From contig SCFE01000005.1 in NCBI GenBank assembly GCA_004352715.1, positions 2,343,946-2,407,945 on the forward strand: a DNA stretch of 64,000 nucleotides, in the 5' to 3' direction. Below, one piece after another: positions 35,861 to 49,344 of this stretch (its first letter is position 1; each line of letters opens with the position of its first letter). Position numbers and translations under genes: made by a program. The notes below the pieces were generated by a model that was not told the origin of the DNA, did no database searches, and saw only the letters and a list, made by a program, of their open reading frames with translations. This stretch comes from Hofstenia miamia (Eukaryota; Xenacoelomorpha; Acoela).

Positions 35861-37620
35861 TGTTAAAAGAATATATTTATCAATACAAAGCTTAAATTTA
35901 ACATTTAAAAAGATTTGATGCAACAATATGCTACTCGTTTGAAACCTTTGGGACAATTATTAGAGAGGCTCCAACCCTCACAGTCACTCCTATTCAATAG
36001 CCTCTGGTCTGCATTACTTAATAATGTACATATATATTATTTCTGCTCCGATTCAATTATAATTTTCAGTATTTTAGCGGGAAATGCTTTAACTGCATTT
36101 TTAATGAATTTCATTTGACATTATTTTGCTATTTGACATTTCGCCAAAACGCGTATTTTTCTCATAAATTTGATAAGTTTTTGAAAACTTCCCGCTGTTA
36201 TATTTACCCTGAGAGAATTAATAGTAAACTTTTCAATCGGAGTAAGAAAATTAATTTTATGCATTTCTTATTACTATGCTAATGAATAATCTCGTAGTCT
36301 ATTGTTGCGTTCGAAAGGAGGGTCGCAAAGCAATCATTCCAAGCAATCAAACTAATGCTTTTTCGAGTATTACATGTTGTTTGATGTAAAATCACAAAAG
36401 CTTTTCTGAATGGTACACTGTCGCCTCAGTTCTTTATTATTTGGTACCATTGTGTGATTCTCCGTTTTAATATTGTCGCTGTACCATTACTTCGCGTATA
36501 ATTGGTCGCAATTTAATTTCAACTGTCGTCGAATCAATTAATACTTCTGCCCACTGGGAAACAAACTAGAATGCTCTTAATGTAATTGCCTATTAATTTA
36601 TTATTTTCTTTTCCAACTTAAATAAACGCAAGCTAGCGTTACTAAATAAGTTTCCGCTATAAAATCGTATTGTTTGAATTTTTATATTGTATACTTGGCA
36701 CCTCCCAGAAACACAATGATAACACTTTTTAATTTTAGTGACATCTTGAATGTAGGAAAAGTTTTCAAAAGTTTTATTAATGCATAGAATTATCATTTCC
36801 AAGTACAACATTTCTATTGTTTGTATTATATACTCAAATTCCGAATTGAATTTCAAGCATATCTGGAATTAATTATGACGAATTAATTTAATTAAAAATA
36901 CACGTGCTAAGAATAAAAAATATTAAATTTGCGAAATTTAATACATTTTTTAATTAATAGCCAACATTAATCCAAAATATTTTTTTAGGAATACATATAG
37001 CTGAAGTATATCAAGTATTTCTGCTAGAATGTTTAAGATGTTAGAATTACTTAAACTCAGGCCTTAAGTGTCCTTCAAGATATAAAAATATTTGTTACTC
37101 ATATATTCAATATCTTCATAGGATGCCTGACTACTAGATGTAACGATATCTAGTTTAACTATTTTTAAAAATCCATGGTTACCCAAAAAGTTCAATATTT
37201 TACGAGGGTAAAAATATGTGCAAGCTTTGCGAATTTACGTGAAAAAATCGCATGAATTTCAAATTCCCGCTTCTATACATCCCATCATGTTTCTGTTAGG
37301 TAAATATCTGCAAAAAATTAAATATTGACATCAAAATCTTCCTTTTTGAACGAACTTTTTAATGAAAGCAAAAATATCAAGGTACGTAAGAATCATTTTA
37401 CGACTTATCATCAGATATACGGTAGTTCATGAATTGCGGATTTACTAGACGCTTAACTATATGAAGATCACGGGCTCTCTATATATTACATCCTTTAAAA
37501 CCTAAGATAATTTAGTTTTAGATTAATGTCTGCTTTATACATCAAAAACAATAAATATTTTCAAAATTCAGAATTTTGTTATACAAAAAACTTTTTTAAT
37601 TACGATATATGTGTGCTTTG
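35861..37620. other. Unassigned AT-rich DNA
   Basis: A 67-codon + frame at 35915-36118 begins MMQQYATRLKPLGQLLERLQ and has a gene-like composition for its first 35 codons, but no family is recognised. The rest shows no gene, RNA or repeat. Confidence 0.35.
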
Positions 37621-37715
37621 TACAGGGGGTACTGGAGGGGGTGCAGCCCCTTTGCAAAATTTATATTAGTATTCGAGTTGGTCAAAATAAATCATAAAAA
37701 TACAAAACTTTTGCA

Positions 37716-37872
37716 GCCCCCCCCCCCCCCCCCCCCNNNNNNNNNNNNNNNNNNNNNNNNNNNNNNNNNNNNNNNNNNNNNNNNNNNNNNNNNNNNNNNN
37801 NNNNNNNNNNNNNNNNNNNNNNNNNNNNNNNNNNNNNNNNNNNNNNNNNNNNNNNNNNNNNNNNNCCCCCCC
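37716..37872. repeat. Poly-C tract with assembly gap
   Basis: A run of C (37717-37736) leads into N at 37737-37865 and C continues afterwards. In such AT-rich DNA a long homopolymer C tract is striking and is the evident cause of the gap. Confidence 0.9.
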
Positions 37873-38827
37873 GTTAATTACTTAGGAGTTCAGCTGTGGC
37901 TTTGTAGTTTAGATTATTTCAATGTATTTTTTTCTTATGACTAATTTTAATGTTTTTTTGCAAATATGTGATGTGTGTATAAATAAATGTTTTCAAGAAC
38001 TCAATTCAATGTTCTTTGCCGCTATTTTTATAATTTAAAAGATTTATAATCAATAAAAAGCCTATAAAAGACAAGAAAAATCAATTGAATATATTTATGA
38101 CTTCATCAAGTTCAAAAGCATTGATGATAATGAAATTTGCTTATTAACATTCGATTATATATCATTTCTAGTAGTTTTACTATTTGGAATGCATGATTTT
38201 GTATGAAAAGGAGGGTAAAATATAGAATAATTCTAAGAAATGAAAAAACGTAATAATGTTTGGATAGTAAATTTTATTGCAAAAAATGATTTTATTACAA
38301 TTTGACTGAGTAAGCATTCTGTTTTCAATAAAAATGCTGAAAAATTGTATCAAGAAATATAAGTTTAATAAAACAGTCAGTTGTAAAATGAAATTTAAAA
38401 AACCCTATCCTGTACACTCTACTCCCCCTCGAAATTCTATAGGTATTGGATCAAATTTTTGTTCCAACCATCTACGACTGGATAAACGCCAAAACTATTG
38501 TTATACCAACTTCATAATTATCCAAAATTTGACTCTAAATCGTTACCACATTATGATAAATATATTATAAAAAATATATCATTTTCATAACTAAAAATTA
38601 TAATATGGAGACCTCTAAATACTGAATTTTCAAGAAGTTTTGCTGTATTGTAAATTCAATTTTCCTTTGTTATTCGATCAAAAATTATTTTTATCAGTCG
38701 TAGGAATTTATTACAGACGCTTTTTGTATTAGTATGTTTAACTTTTAAGAAAGAATTTCCTGTGATACACTTATATTTAGGAAACATTTATTTCTTCAAC
38801 AAAAAAATGGGCCTGATTTTGGTCGGG

Positions 38828-38830
<3 letters not shown>
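37873..38830. other. Unassigned AT-rich DNA
   Basis: A 78-codon + frame at 38334-38570 lacks any recognisable motif. Nothing else is seen. Confidence 0.35.
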
Positions 38831-38871
<41 letters not shown>

Positions 38872-38919
38872 CCATCTAATGCGTAAAATATACCCTAACT
38901 TGTTTTCTTGATTAGATTN

Positions 38920-38948
<29 letters not shown>
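38831..38948. repeat. (TA)n microsatellites around a single-N join
   Basis: A TA run at about 38831-38868 and another at about 38920-38947 lie either side of unique sequence ending in N at 38919. The sequence after the join (from 38949) is also found at 45307-45351. Confidence 0.9.
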
Positions 38949-38951
<3 letters not shown>

Positions 38952-38963
38952 ACATTATTTTTT

Positions 38964-41900
38964 GTGAACTTTGTGATATTTGATTGCAAACACATGTCTA
39001 CACTATTATGGGTTTCTACCCCAGTAAATCTTTTGGATAATGGGCAATTTCTGATAAATAACAGGTTTTGTAAAAAATTAATTAAAATTCTCTCAACCGT
39101 AAAACAATTATCCAATAGTATTCGCTCATGGGAACTGAGCCAATCAAAGTGCGCGAAATGGCATATTAAGCAGAAAACTTTTCCTCCATTTACAAAAGCG
39201 AAAATGTCAAGGAAAAATATCTGGCAACCGCAATTAGACATTTACCATGATTATGAACCAAAGAAAAAGTTACAAGGTAAGTTATCATATTGTATTACTT
39301 ACCATGTGCAACCCCTATTATAACAATTTCATCTGAATTACGTAACTGCACTTAGCTTGAAGAATTGTAAGACAATATTTATTTCAGCCTGTTGTTCAGA
39401 TAAATTAATAGTAAGTCAAATTTTGAATAAAATTTAAAATTTTTTAAATTGACTTCGAATCTTGTATTTTGTATATCGAATATAATCATTATAATGGCAT
39501 ATGTTGGGGTCTTCCACTTTAGTTGTCGTTATGATTGCAAGCAATGGTGCATTAATAAAAAAGTTTTATAAACCTGTCAATAATATTATTTTAGAATATT
39601 ACTTTGCAAAGTGTTGTTTTCAGAATTATAAAATGATTGTACTATATAATTTTATTAACATTATTAGTATTTTAGTTGAAGAGGCTCCACCCACACAAAG
39701 ACCGTTTATGTATCCCAGACGTTTAAAAGGAAATTTCGTCAATAGATACATTGATACAATTACACCATTTCCCAAACGACGAGATGAGATCGTGCCGTCG
39801 GCATACATGCATAAATTTGCGAATTCATGGTTGCTTTCTGTGGCCCACATGTGGAATTCCGAACGAGTTCGCTATCAAAATAAAATGAAAATGGAAGGTA
39901 GGCAGTAATTCATGTCTTAAATCTAAAACACTTGTTTTTAACAACTTTATTTTAAAAATTCAATTTTCTCATTTTTTTTAACTTTTTAATAGTTTGAATT
40001 TTTGCATTTTATTGACCTTTCCAGAGTAATTAATAAGCGCAAAATCCCAATATTTATCATATTTGAGTTTAAATTCTAGGTTTTCATACAGTCTTAGCAG
40101 TTCTAAACAATCTATGCCACATGCATTTGAATGTTGGACTAAAAGGCTTACTTATTGCCGCATTTCTTTTTTGATATATTCAATATTTTTTCTTGCCGCT
40201 CTACATCATCTTCAATGCTAGTGTGTAAATCACTATTTTTTTCTAAAGTTCTTGAATGTCTAATTGAATTAAACTAAGCAAATTTAGTTGAATAAAACAA
40301 TAATTCATCTGCAAAATTTGTACAGCAGATGGGAGATAAATAACGTTAGAATATTCAAATGTTGTAGAGTTTAAGTAAAGCTTTGAAATGTACAATATAA
40401 AATCGTCCAATTTTGTTCAATAAAATTTGTTCTAGAATAAGTAGTGACTCAGGTTTCTTATTGAAAAATGTCTACAATTTTGTATTTTTAACTCTGTCTG
40501 TTTTCGAGAACAGTAGAATTTCTATTGGAATGAATTCCAGTGAACCAGATGACATGCACCCCCCCCCCTAATATTGTAGAGATCTACAAAATTGCTTACC
40601 CTTTGCAATCTGAATAACGCATCATTTTTTTTTAATTTTTCTATAAATACTGCTGAAAATATTTATAAATGTGTAGCGTACGTGTCCTGGAACACACAAA
40701 TGAACCGCAAAAATATTATTACTTAAATGTGTGACAGCTGAAAATAAACGGTAAATAAAAATTTCGCTTATTCCAACCACTGGCGTCGACCTGAGGGGAA
40801 AAGTCCCCAAACCATTTTCTTAAGTTGGGGCAATATAGGAAGTTATTTCTTCCACTTTTTTAGTCTTTACAATATAAACTGTTTATGTTTATTTTCTTAA
40901 TCTGTTTTTCTGTGCCGACCACAATGTGACTGTTCATACCTTACATATGTTTTACTGGTTTTCCTTCATTCTGATTTAATTGAAAAATTTATTGCAGTAG
41001 AAGTTGGGTACATTGAGAAAAATACAATCCTCATAAGCATTAGCATTGACTGGTCAAAGCTGAACAATTTTATTTATTACGTAATATTTTATACGCTGTC
41101 TGTGCTGCACCCCTCTCTAATCGACGTTCTTGATTATATTTAATAGTAAACAAATATGAAACGGCGAAATATTTTGTTTTATTTTTTGAAACTTGCACTC
41201 GCACCCTACACACATTTGCTTTTGCTCGCTTCCACATGTGCAGAACAGTCATCTAGTGTGCTGTTTTAATGTGGAAATTTAAGATATTGTCTAATCAAAT
41301 TCAGCAACAATTTTGGGAAAATCAGTATCAATAGATTCATATTTAACCTCCAATTATTCAATTGACATCAAACGAGCTTAAAAAGACGTTGGAAGGATCA
41401 AATATTCAATTTTAAGTGCATCACAAATGCCAAAGTGACTTTGCTTGGGTTCATTGGTACGAAATTGGATTTAATTCATTATATAAGTTGGAAATTTATA
41501 GCTTGTAACTATTAAGTTTTTCTACAGAAACTGCATGGCATTCATTAAATTTCATCAACATTTCCATAATTCGTGTGAGTACATATTTCAGTGCATACCA
41601 TTATCACCGTTTAGGTTTTGGTTTATTTCATATATATATTTTTTTATACATATACATATATATGATTAACACATATAAAGGATTAAAATATAGCATAACT
41701 ATGCGCTCAGTTGTAGAAAACTCATTATTATCTTGGTTTCAGTAGACCGATGTATTTCAAAATGTCATTATTTATAAATTGGCGTGTTTTCGGTTGCATA
41801 ACTTTGATATTTTGCATTTGTTTGTAGCTGTATTGTAATAAAAACTTTTGTTCATTTTTCATTTAGAAGCTTTCGTAAAATGCTTTACATTTTTCAAAAT

Positions 41901-42984
41901 TTGATTTTTCTTTACCTTTGGATACACTTTGCTATTATAAAATTGGTAAGCAGTTTTTCACCAATTTTATTTCTACATACAATTTTGCGCCACGCTTAGT
42001 TCTCTTATGTTACTTATTCTGATTTATTATTTGTTTGATATTACAAATAATATAATATTAATACTTTGAGTTTAGATGAGATATTCAAAGACAAGCTGTA
42101 CAATTGCGATCAATGTGGAAAAATATTCAAGAGATCTTCCACTCTATCCACTCATATGTTAATACACTCAGATACTCGCCCATACCCATGCATATATTGT
42201 GGGAAGCGTTTTCATCAAAAAAGCGACATGAAAAAGCATACATACATCCATACAGGCAAGCAGTTATAAAAATGTTAGAAAATATCGTTTAAGTTCGGCT
42301 GAGTGCAATCTTCAAACATCCGAATACTTGAATAAATTTTGCAAAAAGAATTAAATATTACCAATATTTAGAAATATTGTCATTTTAAAATTTGCATAGG
42401 AAATGGATTTGAGCACAATTTTTTTAAAAAATCTCAGGAGTTTTGGAAATTTGTACTTTGTTTCATTTTTAATGTAATAATTTCATTTTTACATCATCCA
42501 TTTCAAATCACTTTAAAATATTCATCTGATTAAATAATATAAGTATAGAATTTTTATAACAAAAAGTCTATCTTATGAATAGAAATATAATAAAAATATA
42601 AAATAGAGCAGCGTTATGATTGGGATAAGACATTGTTGCTTTTTGCTTTATTAAATTGGTTATAATGCAAATCGGATTGATTAATTCCACAGTTGAAATA
42701 ATTTTAATCATAATTTATATTAAGGAGATTTTTGAATTTGTTCATGCAGTTTTTTCTGTAATAAATGAAATTATCACAATTCAATTGAAAATTTTATTTT
42801 AGGAGAGAAGCCCCATAAATGTCAAGTTTGTGGAAAGTCATTCAGTCAGAGCAGTAATCTGATAACTCATACCCGTAAGCATACTGGATACAAGCCCTTC
42901 TCATGCACAATCTGTAATAAAGGTTTCCAACGAAAAGTAGATCTCAAGAGACATCATGATCACCATCATATAACAATGACTTAA
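38964..42984 (+). CDS. GFI1: GFI1/Senseless-type C2H2 zinc-finger transcription factor, four fingers
   Basis: A nuclear DNA-binding regulator, in animals a repressor guiding neural and blood-cell differentiation. Proposed exons: 38964-39276 (a likelier ATG is at 39204, MSRKNIW, with A at -3), 39676-39897, 42076-42255 and 42803-42984. The last two encode fingers [30 protein letters not shown] and [10 protein letters not shown] with CX2C-X12-HX3H spacing. They hold the diagnostic GFI1 stretches [58 protein letters not shown] and [12 protein letters not shown]. Four fingers are present, as in insect Senseless, versus six in vertebrate GFI1. Intron 3 uses a GC donor (ACAG|GCAAGC) and AG acceptor. 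All junction phases agree, giving 218 residues from 39204. Exons 1 and 2 are joined to the fingers only by phase and splice quality. The expected N-terminal SNAG repressor motif is not seen and may be in an unfound exon near the 38919 join. Confidence 0.88.
39898..42075. other. Large intron 2 of the GFI1-type gene
   Basis: AT-rich intronic sequence from GTAGGC at 39898 to the acceptor at 42074-42075. It holds a short C run at about 40559-40568, a CACTGGCGTCGACCTGAGGGG patch near 40779 that resembles a transposon end without a partner, and small TA tracts near 41630-41665. No exon with finger motifs is seen inside. Confidence 0.5.
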
Positions 42985-45241
42985 ATTGCTCAATTTCTAT
43001 TTTGTAAATAATCAATATTTTGAATTTTTATGAGTAGCTATAGTAAAGAATATTTTGAAATTTTCTATTATAAATATAGCCCTAGTACTATGCTCTGGAC
43101 ATCTAATTGAGGCATAGCTTTGAATATATTGACTCTAATTCAAGTCATGAAAAACAAAAATATTCACATTTAAATAATAACATATTAGCATTGTATTGAA
43201 GTGTTTGGAATAAAATGATTTTTTTGCAGCAACTGTTAAGAGAAGCAAATTAGATATTAGTAATGAAAAACAAATTGTCGATCCGCCTGCACATCAAATA
43301 ATTTCTCAATTTGTACTCAAATAATTAATATTTTTATTCGGGTCTTATTGTGCCATTTTTAATAAAATATGAACAATCCAGCAAATTTTCAGAATGAAAG
43401 GTATTCAAGCTGCAATTGAAAAAAATTGGAATTAAGCATTTTAAAAGAGTAGGTCATTTTAAGATAAAATTCAGTAACAACGCTATCAGGCGGAATAATG
43501 GAATTTTAAAGTTAAGTAAGCATTCTAAAATAGTCTTTTAGGTTAGATCTTGCAAAGATCTTTATAATGTAGCATTTCACGGCTTACTTAAAATATATTT
43601 AGTAAGCCATGAGAAGTCCAATGATAATTTCAAAATCTATTATATACCAAATTTCGAGAGAAAGCCTATAATTTTTTATTTTTAGAACGTCATTCCTTTT
43701 AGTATTGCGTAGCTTATTTACGGAAGACAATATGCATTTTTAGTTAGTATATCTATTCGTATATGTAAATTTAACTATCGAATATATTCTAGAGCATGTC
43801 ACATAATTCTCTACGTAATTAGAACTCGCCCTGTTATGCGTAATTATATTTAACAATTTGCGAAATTATTATTGTTATATGTTTATAATTATATTTTTAT
43901 TTTTGTGTTTATAGTTTACGTGTAATTTTTGGTAGCAAAGTTTATAAAAAATTTCAATAAAAGTAAGGGTGCATCTCATACTCGAGTAAGAACACGATGG
44001 CATACAATATTTCTGAACTCTAGCTTAATGCAACTAGTGGAGGTCCATTGCACAACAGGACTTTGTATTATTCAAATCTGAAAACTTGTTCAAAAGTTTT
44101 TATACATTTTTTAGTGTAAGATTGTGTTGGTCTTAGTTACAAAAATGGTCCATTAGCATTTTGCATGAAGCCTGTAATTAATTGAATCCATCGAAAGCAG
44201 TCAGGCTCCTAATTTACATAAAACTCAATCACTCCAACTCGTTTAAAAGAGGGACACTTGATTTTAAATGGACCGAAATTTGAATATTTTTAATTATAAT
44301 CGCCAAAACTTATATTCCAATCGTGATTTTATCTCCGCACTATAAATCACTTTGAATTATTTATTTCCTGCGCTTTTACTCAAAGAGAACCATACTCATA
44401 CAACAAAAAATTAATTTTTGTGAATTGCTGTGAATAAATATTTCTAAAAATTTTAATGAGACATAAGTTTTTAACAGCGGAAGTTTTGCTAATCTGAACG
44501 CCCATTTCGTTTTTGTTTGGTATATGTAACTCTATGCAAATGTTTGCACTCGTAAAGTGCAAACTGTGCAATATGGCCAAAACTTTTCATAAATATATAT
44601 TTATGTATGTATTCAATGTGCAAAATTTTATTTCTAGACCTGCAGATCAAAAATTTGTGCACGAGCCTTAGATAATATGAAATGAATGCACAAGCCACGT
44701 AATACAAAACCGAAAAAAATTGAGTTAAAACTTATGATTATTAAAAATATTTGAGAAATAATGACTCTTGGTTAGATAGCCTAAAAACTCCAAATAGTAT
44801 AGAAATATGTCTTCTATTAATCCTTTCTGGTATATGAGCTAAGTTTAAATGCATTGTAGAAGAATGTTATGTAGTACATTTTGTATGTGGCTTTTTATTT
44901 AGGCTTAAATTGAATGCTCTCTTATGGTAGAAATATTCTTTTAAATATTTCATGTAAAGGATGAGCTAATCAATGTTTCGCTTTTTACAAAGTTTTTCAG
45001 TTGCAGGTAAGATTTTTTGAAAAAATAGGCCCAAAATCTATCCAAGCACTTTGAAATCACAAAATATAAGCTGCAGGGCTATTAAACAAAAATGGACTAA
45101 AATGAAAAATTTAATCATCTGCTCGATATTTGATTTTTACTTAATTTTTTGTCAACCACATCACCGAGTTAGAATTTGTAACCTGGTTTCATCTCTGATT
45201 AGACTCTTGTCCAACTCGAGACATTGTCGTGTTCAATTAAG
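42985..45241. other. 3' flank of the zinc-finger gene and unassigned DNA
   Basis: AATAAA-type signals occur at 43209 and 43361. A possible extra exon at 43231-43324 follows a strong acceptor (TTTTTTTGCAG) and reads TVKRSKLDISNEKQIVDPP to a stop. It does not join the finger exon in an obvious way. Nothing else is recognised up to 45241. Confidence 0.4.
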
Positions 45242-45369
45242 AGCTTAAAGGTTAATTCTACATATATATATATATATATATATTTATTTATATATATATA
45301 TATATATGTTACATTATTTTTTGTGAACTTTGTGATATTTGATTGCAAACANAGCTTAAAGGTTAATTC

Positions 45370-45405
<36 letters not shown>

Positions 45406-45412
45406 GGTATAT
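45242..45412. repeat. (TA)n tracts with a chimeric single-N join
   Basis: AGCTTAAAGGTTAATTCTAC plus ATATAT occurs at 45242 and again directly after N at 45353. Between them, 45307-45351 is a copy of 38949-38993 (GTTACATTATTTTTTGTGAA onward). The arrangement looks like two contigs bridged through TA repeats. Confidence 0.85.
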
Positions 45413-47020
45413 ATTTAGGTATTTCATTTTACACGTTTTTTTCGGATCAAGTTCCTTTTTAAACCAATAATGCAGCTATATGACTGCCTCAAACTGTGCA
45501 GGCTTGAGCTATTTCTGATAATTTTAAAAGGCTCCGTACCCAGTTTGGTAAAATAGAATTGTTAAAAAACTAACCAACGTTTTCGGCCAGACAGACACCA
45601 AGACTCAGAAATAAGGTTAATTGTGACCTTTGCGGTCATTCAAAAACACGAAAATGTTGCAATGCCCCAATTAAGGGTTAATACCCCCTTCCCCTCTATT
45701 TAGTATAAAGTAGTCTTAAAATTTAATAAAATTAGCATAAACATAATTGTTATCATTTAATAATATTGTCTGTTGTAGTATATAATAGTATGTTTATGGA
45801 AATGGTTCTATCAGATTTTTCAAAATCATATGCATACTTTCCAAGACATTGCTATGTTAACTTGCAAAAATGGCACACAAAAACATCGAGAGAAATGCGG
45901 TCACATGGTTGCATACTTGAACTTTCTTGAGTTTGACTATAAATAGAAATTCGGGCATATCTTTAAGTCACATGCCATAAAACAAATTTCTTTCTCATTA
46001 ATGCTCTTCCATTTTAATTGAAGTTTGTTTCATATTTAAGGGATTATATTTGTGGTGTTCTCTTTTCCAGTGCAAACTTGTTGCTAATTAGGTCGTTTAA
46101 ATATTGATGCTTGTCGTCTTCTGCCAACTTTACATCTTAACTTTGAAGCAATATCAAAAATTTATTGATGCTAACACCTATTTCGTATTCCCATTCCCCT
46201 CGATTATAACAGCAAACAACAATGAAAATTTTATCACACAGATACGAAGTTTTATGGTGGTGTTTACAATTTTCCTGTATGTCATCCGTGATTTTAGCAG
46301 CTATGTTTATTTTTTACCTACTGGGTTAAAATTTTTAGTGACCGATAATTACACAAAAAATATTAAATATTGACAGCAATTATTGAGACATTTCATCTAA
46401 AGAGCATCCAAGTATATGATAACATTCCTTGTTTGTTTTTTATAGGTCCACATGGATCCTTCGCATTTGGTTTTTCTATTTCATCTAACATTTTCTTTCT
46501 ATGTGATGGTATTATGATAAAGTTTTTCAGGAACCAATCAACAAGAAGCTTTATTCTATGAATTCTAATTTATCCAACAAAGTAATGCATAATATAGATA
46601 ATAGCATATTATAGCATTTTAATGGGTTCATAATTTACATTAACATTATGTTTAGCTTCTTACAAACAATATCAAATCAAAATCATGATATAATGATGTT
46701 AAAGTTCTTTTTCGTTTAAATAAGAAAACTAAACAGCGAAAATTTAGCATATGTATGTCAAATTTACTGGATTCTCGTGGGATTTTTGTGGTTAACATGC
46801 CTCAAAGGGTAGCATTTTTAACATTTTATTGCCACTGCTTATGCTTGAAGGTGCTTTAACCAGTTTGGTTTCTGCTAAGCAAATAATAGCATTATAAAAT
46901 GCTAATATTTTCGGGGTTCTTTTATATAATACGGTGGGGGGCATTTTCTAAAATTATCAGAAGTTGCTCAAATTTGTACATGTACAATTGGTTTAAAAAG
47001 GAAAAAGGTGTAAAATGAAA
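45413..47020. other. Unassigned DNA
   Basis: Two + frames at 46104-46373 and 46370-46561 are hydrophobic (VFCQLYILTLKQY, FMVVFTIFLYVI) and abut each other, but no family is recognised and AT-rich DNA often gives such frames. No other feature is seen. Confidence 0.35.
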
Positions 47021-47026
47021 CACCCT

Positions 47027-47038
47027 AATATATATATC

Positions 47039-47091
<53 letters not shown>
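47027..47091. repeat. (TA)n microsatellite
   Basis: A tract of TATATA with a few interruptions. Confidence 0.9.
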
Positions 47092-47093
<2 letters not shown>

Positions 47094-49336
47094 GAAAATG
47101 GGTTTCATCTAATCCTTGACTTGGTCAGTTTTCTCTTTCAAAAACTACTGGAAATGGTGTCTACAAAAATGTGACATCTGTACATCTGTATATCCCGATG
47201 AATTTATAAATACGCTAGGGTAGGGCCCGTACCGAGCACGGGCTCTGAGCTTAACATGATTATTTATCACTTTCAATGACTTTAGTTTTCAAAGTTATTT
47301 GTAAGAAGTATGTCAGAGCTTTTTAAATGAGTCAAGATATTTTTAGCTCTACCCAAAATTCAAATAGTGAATTTTGATTCAACATAAACCACGTTCTATT
47401 GACCCAACCCAAACATGTGTCAAAGTGTTACACACATACTACCCAATTAAAATATGGCTTCCACAAACATGTTTGAAAATACACACAACTAAATTTATTG
47501 ATAAAAAATAGACAAATAGTACTAAAAAGTATTATTATAGTGAACATTAAAAAATTAGCACAAAAAATATATAATCCTCGTGCAAGCATGTATGCATAAT
47601 GTCCTTCATTTATCCAAATATAAGTTATGTTGTCTTGAAACATTTACACAACCCATTTACATATGCTTTTACACCCCTTCATTACTTGACAAGTGGCAAG
47701 AAATGCGATTTAACCATGAGTTGGGGTGGGTCAACCCAAACCATTTACAGCACTGAAATGATTTACACAAATTGATTAATGAGAACTTCTTATTTATAGT
47801 ATGCATTTATGTATATGTATTCCGTAAAATGCTGACCTTCATGTATATTTTCAACAAAAATAACAACACAGCACATATAATATTACACTAAGCCACATAC
47901 AATAGAATTAACTGTCTTCCTCAATATCAGAGAGTTCCATTTCATTGACATTTTCTGATATTTCATTTTTGATACAAATATGTGCATTACATTGTAAGGT
48001 AAATATTTCACATTGTGAGGTTCAGAAAATGTAATTTTAAATGGAATGAATGTCTTTTACAAGATCATATAAGCGGTGTAGTGTCTTTTTGTGATAAACT
48101 TCGTTTTTAGTTAAAGCTTAATCCATATAAAGTATTTTCAAACTGCTTGGTGTGTTGTCAATTATAGCTATATGATGCACGATTGGTTAATGAATTGAGA
48201 AAATACGTTCATAAATCTTCTGGAAACTGGACTTAATTATTACTTTATAATTGTGAAATTTTACATCTCAATGAAACTGAATTTGGTTTTTGATAGAATT
48301 TCATTGATAGGTGTTATGACTGTATAAGTATGCATTGATAAAAGCACATTAGCAGGATTTCTTGTTGGGTCAAGCTATTTTAGATAAGTAACATTTAGCT
48401 ACGGGCATAACGGGCTAGGGATACGGGCACAGAAAAACCAACGGACCTACTTTTATGGGTACGAGCTACAGGCTGGACACGGGTATGGCGCTTACCCGAG
48501 TAAATACGTCTTCATTCTTAACTTTAAAACTTGAAAGAAAATATTTCCAAATAAAAGAATATTGGAAATTTAAAATTGCAATCACCAGTGCTGCCTAACT
48601 GGGTCAGTTTTCTCTTTCATAAAGATTCGCAAACTATGTATTTGCTAAAGTCAATTATAATACACTCATAGGCTTATTTAGGTAAGTTATTGTTGACTGT
48701 TATGTAGTAACAGCAAAAGTTGTTTGGTAGTGTTTGTCACAATTTCGGAGTTAAATGATGTGATAGTAGTGTTGAAGGTGCTTGTAAGTACAATTTTTTG
48801 AAATTTTTCCAACTATTTTCTTACAAGAAGGCAATTTAATTTGAGAGAATGCAAATATATTATGTAATCTGTTTTTATAATGAATTTCGCATATTCAACT
48901 TATAGAAATTGAATTTGTTTAGATGTGAAAATTACTTCATATTTTAATATCATTGGGAATTGAAAGTACTTCGCTGTTTGAAATCAAATTTAACATTCGA
49001 AAACTTTCTATTTTCAAATACACATGGAAAATGTGAGGAATGTTACTGCAAATGAATATGGACTGACAGATATTTTTCTATGTTTATATTAGTTTTGTTT
49101 CTCATGGTCTGCCTGTTAATTGCTTTTCTTTATGACGTAGAGCCTGCGCTGAAATTTTTTATAATGTAGCAGTAATCATGCATATGTGTTTACATATATC
49201 TTGGCGTGATTAATATTTTAATGAAAACTCCATAGTACTTTATAAGCAAACATACACTGCACTATTCAATATCAAATCAACAAAACTCAAGCTGCCTCGA
49301 GCGTACTCAAAGTCTCTTAATGTTTAAAATTAGAGT
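47092..49336. other. Unassigned; several hAT-like subterminal patches
   Basis: GTCAGTTTTCTCTTTCA occurs at about 47126 and 48604. GC-rich islands at 47218-47252 (GGGCCCGTACCGAGCACGGG) and 48401-48510 (ACGGGCATAACGGGCTAGGG and related) resemble hAT subterminal repeats. A probable element end lies at 47712-47755, where GTTGGGGTGGGTCAACCCAA leads to ATTTACAGCACTG. Partner ends and target duplications were not found. No gene is recognised. Confidence 0.4.
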
Positions 49337-49344
49337 CGGGTCGG

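Noticed and set aside
46104-46561. Two adjoining hydrophobic frames as a membrane protein gene
   Set aside because: AT-rich DNA readily yields Phe/Ile/Leu-rich frames, and no splice structure or family was recognisable.
47218-48510. A MITE bounded by the GGGCCCGTACC and ACGGGTATGGC patches
   Set aside because: The patches share words but do not form convincing inverted repeats, and no target duplication was found.
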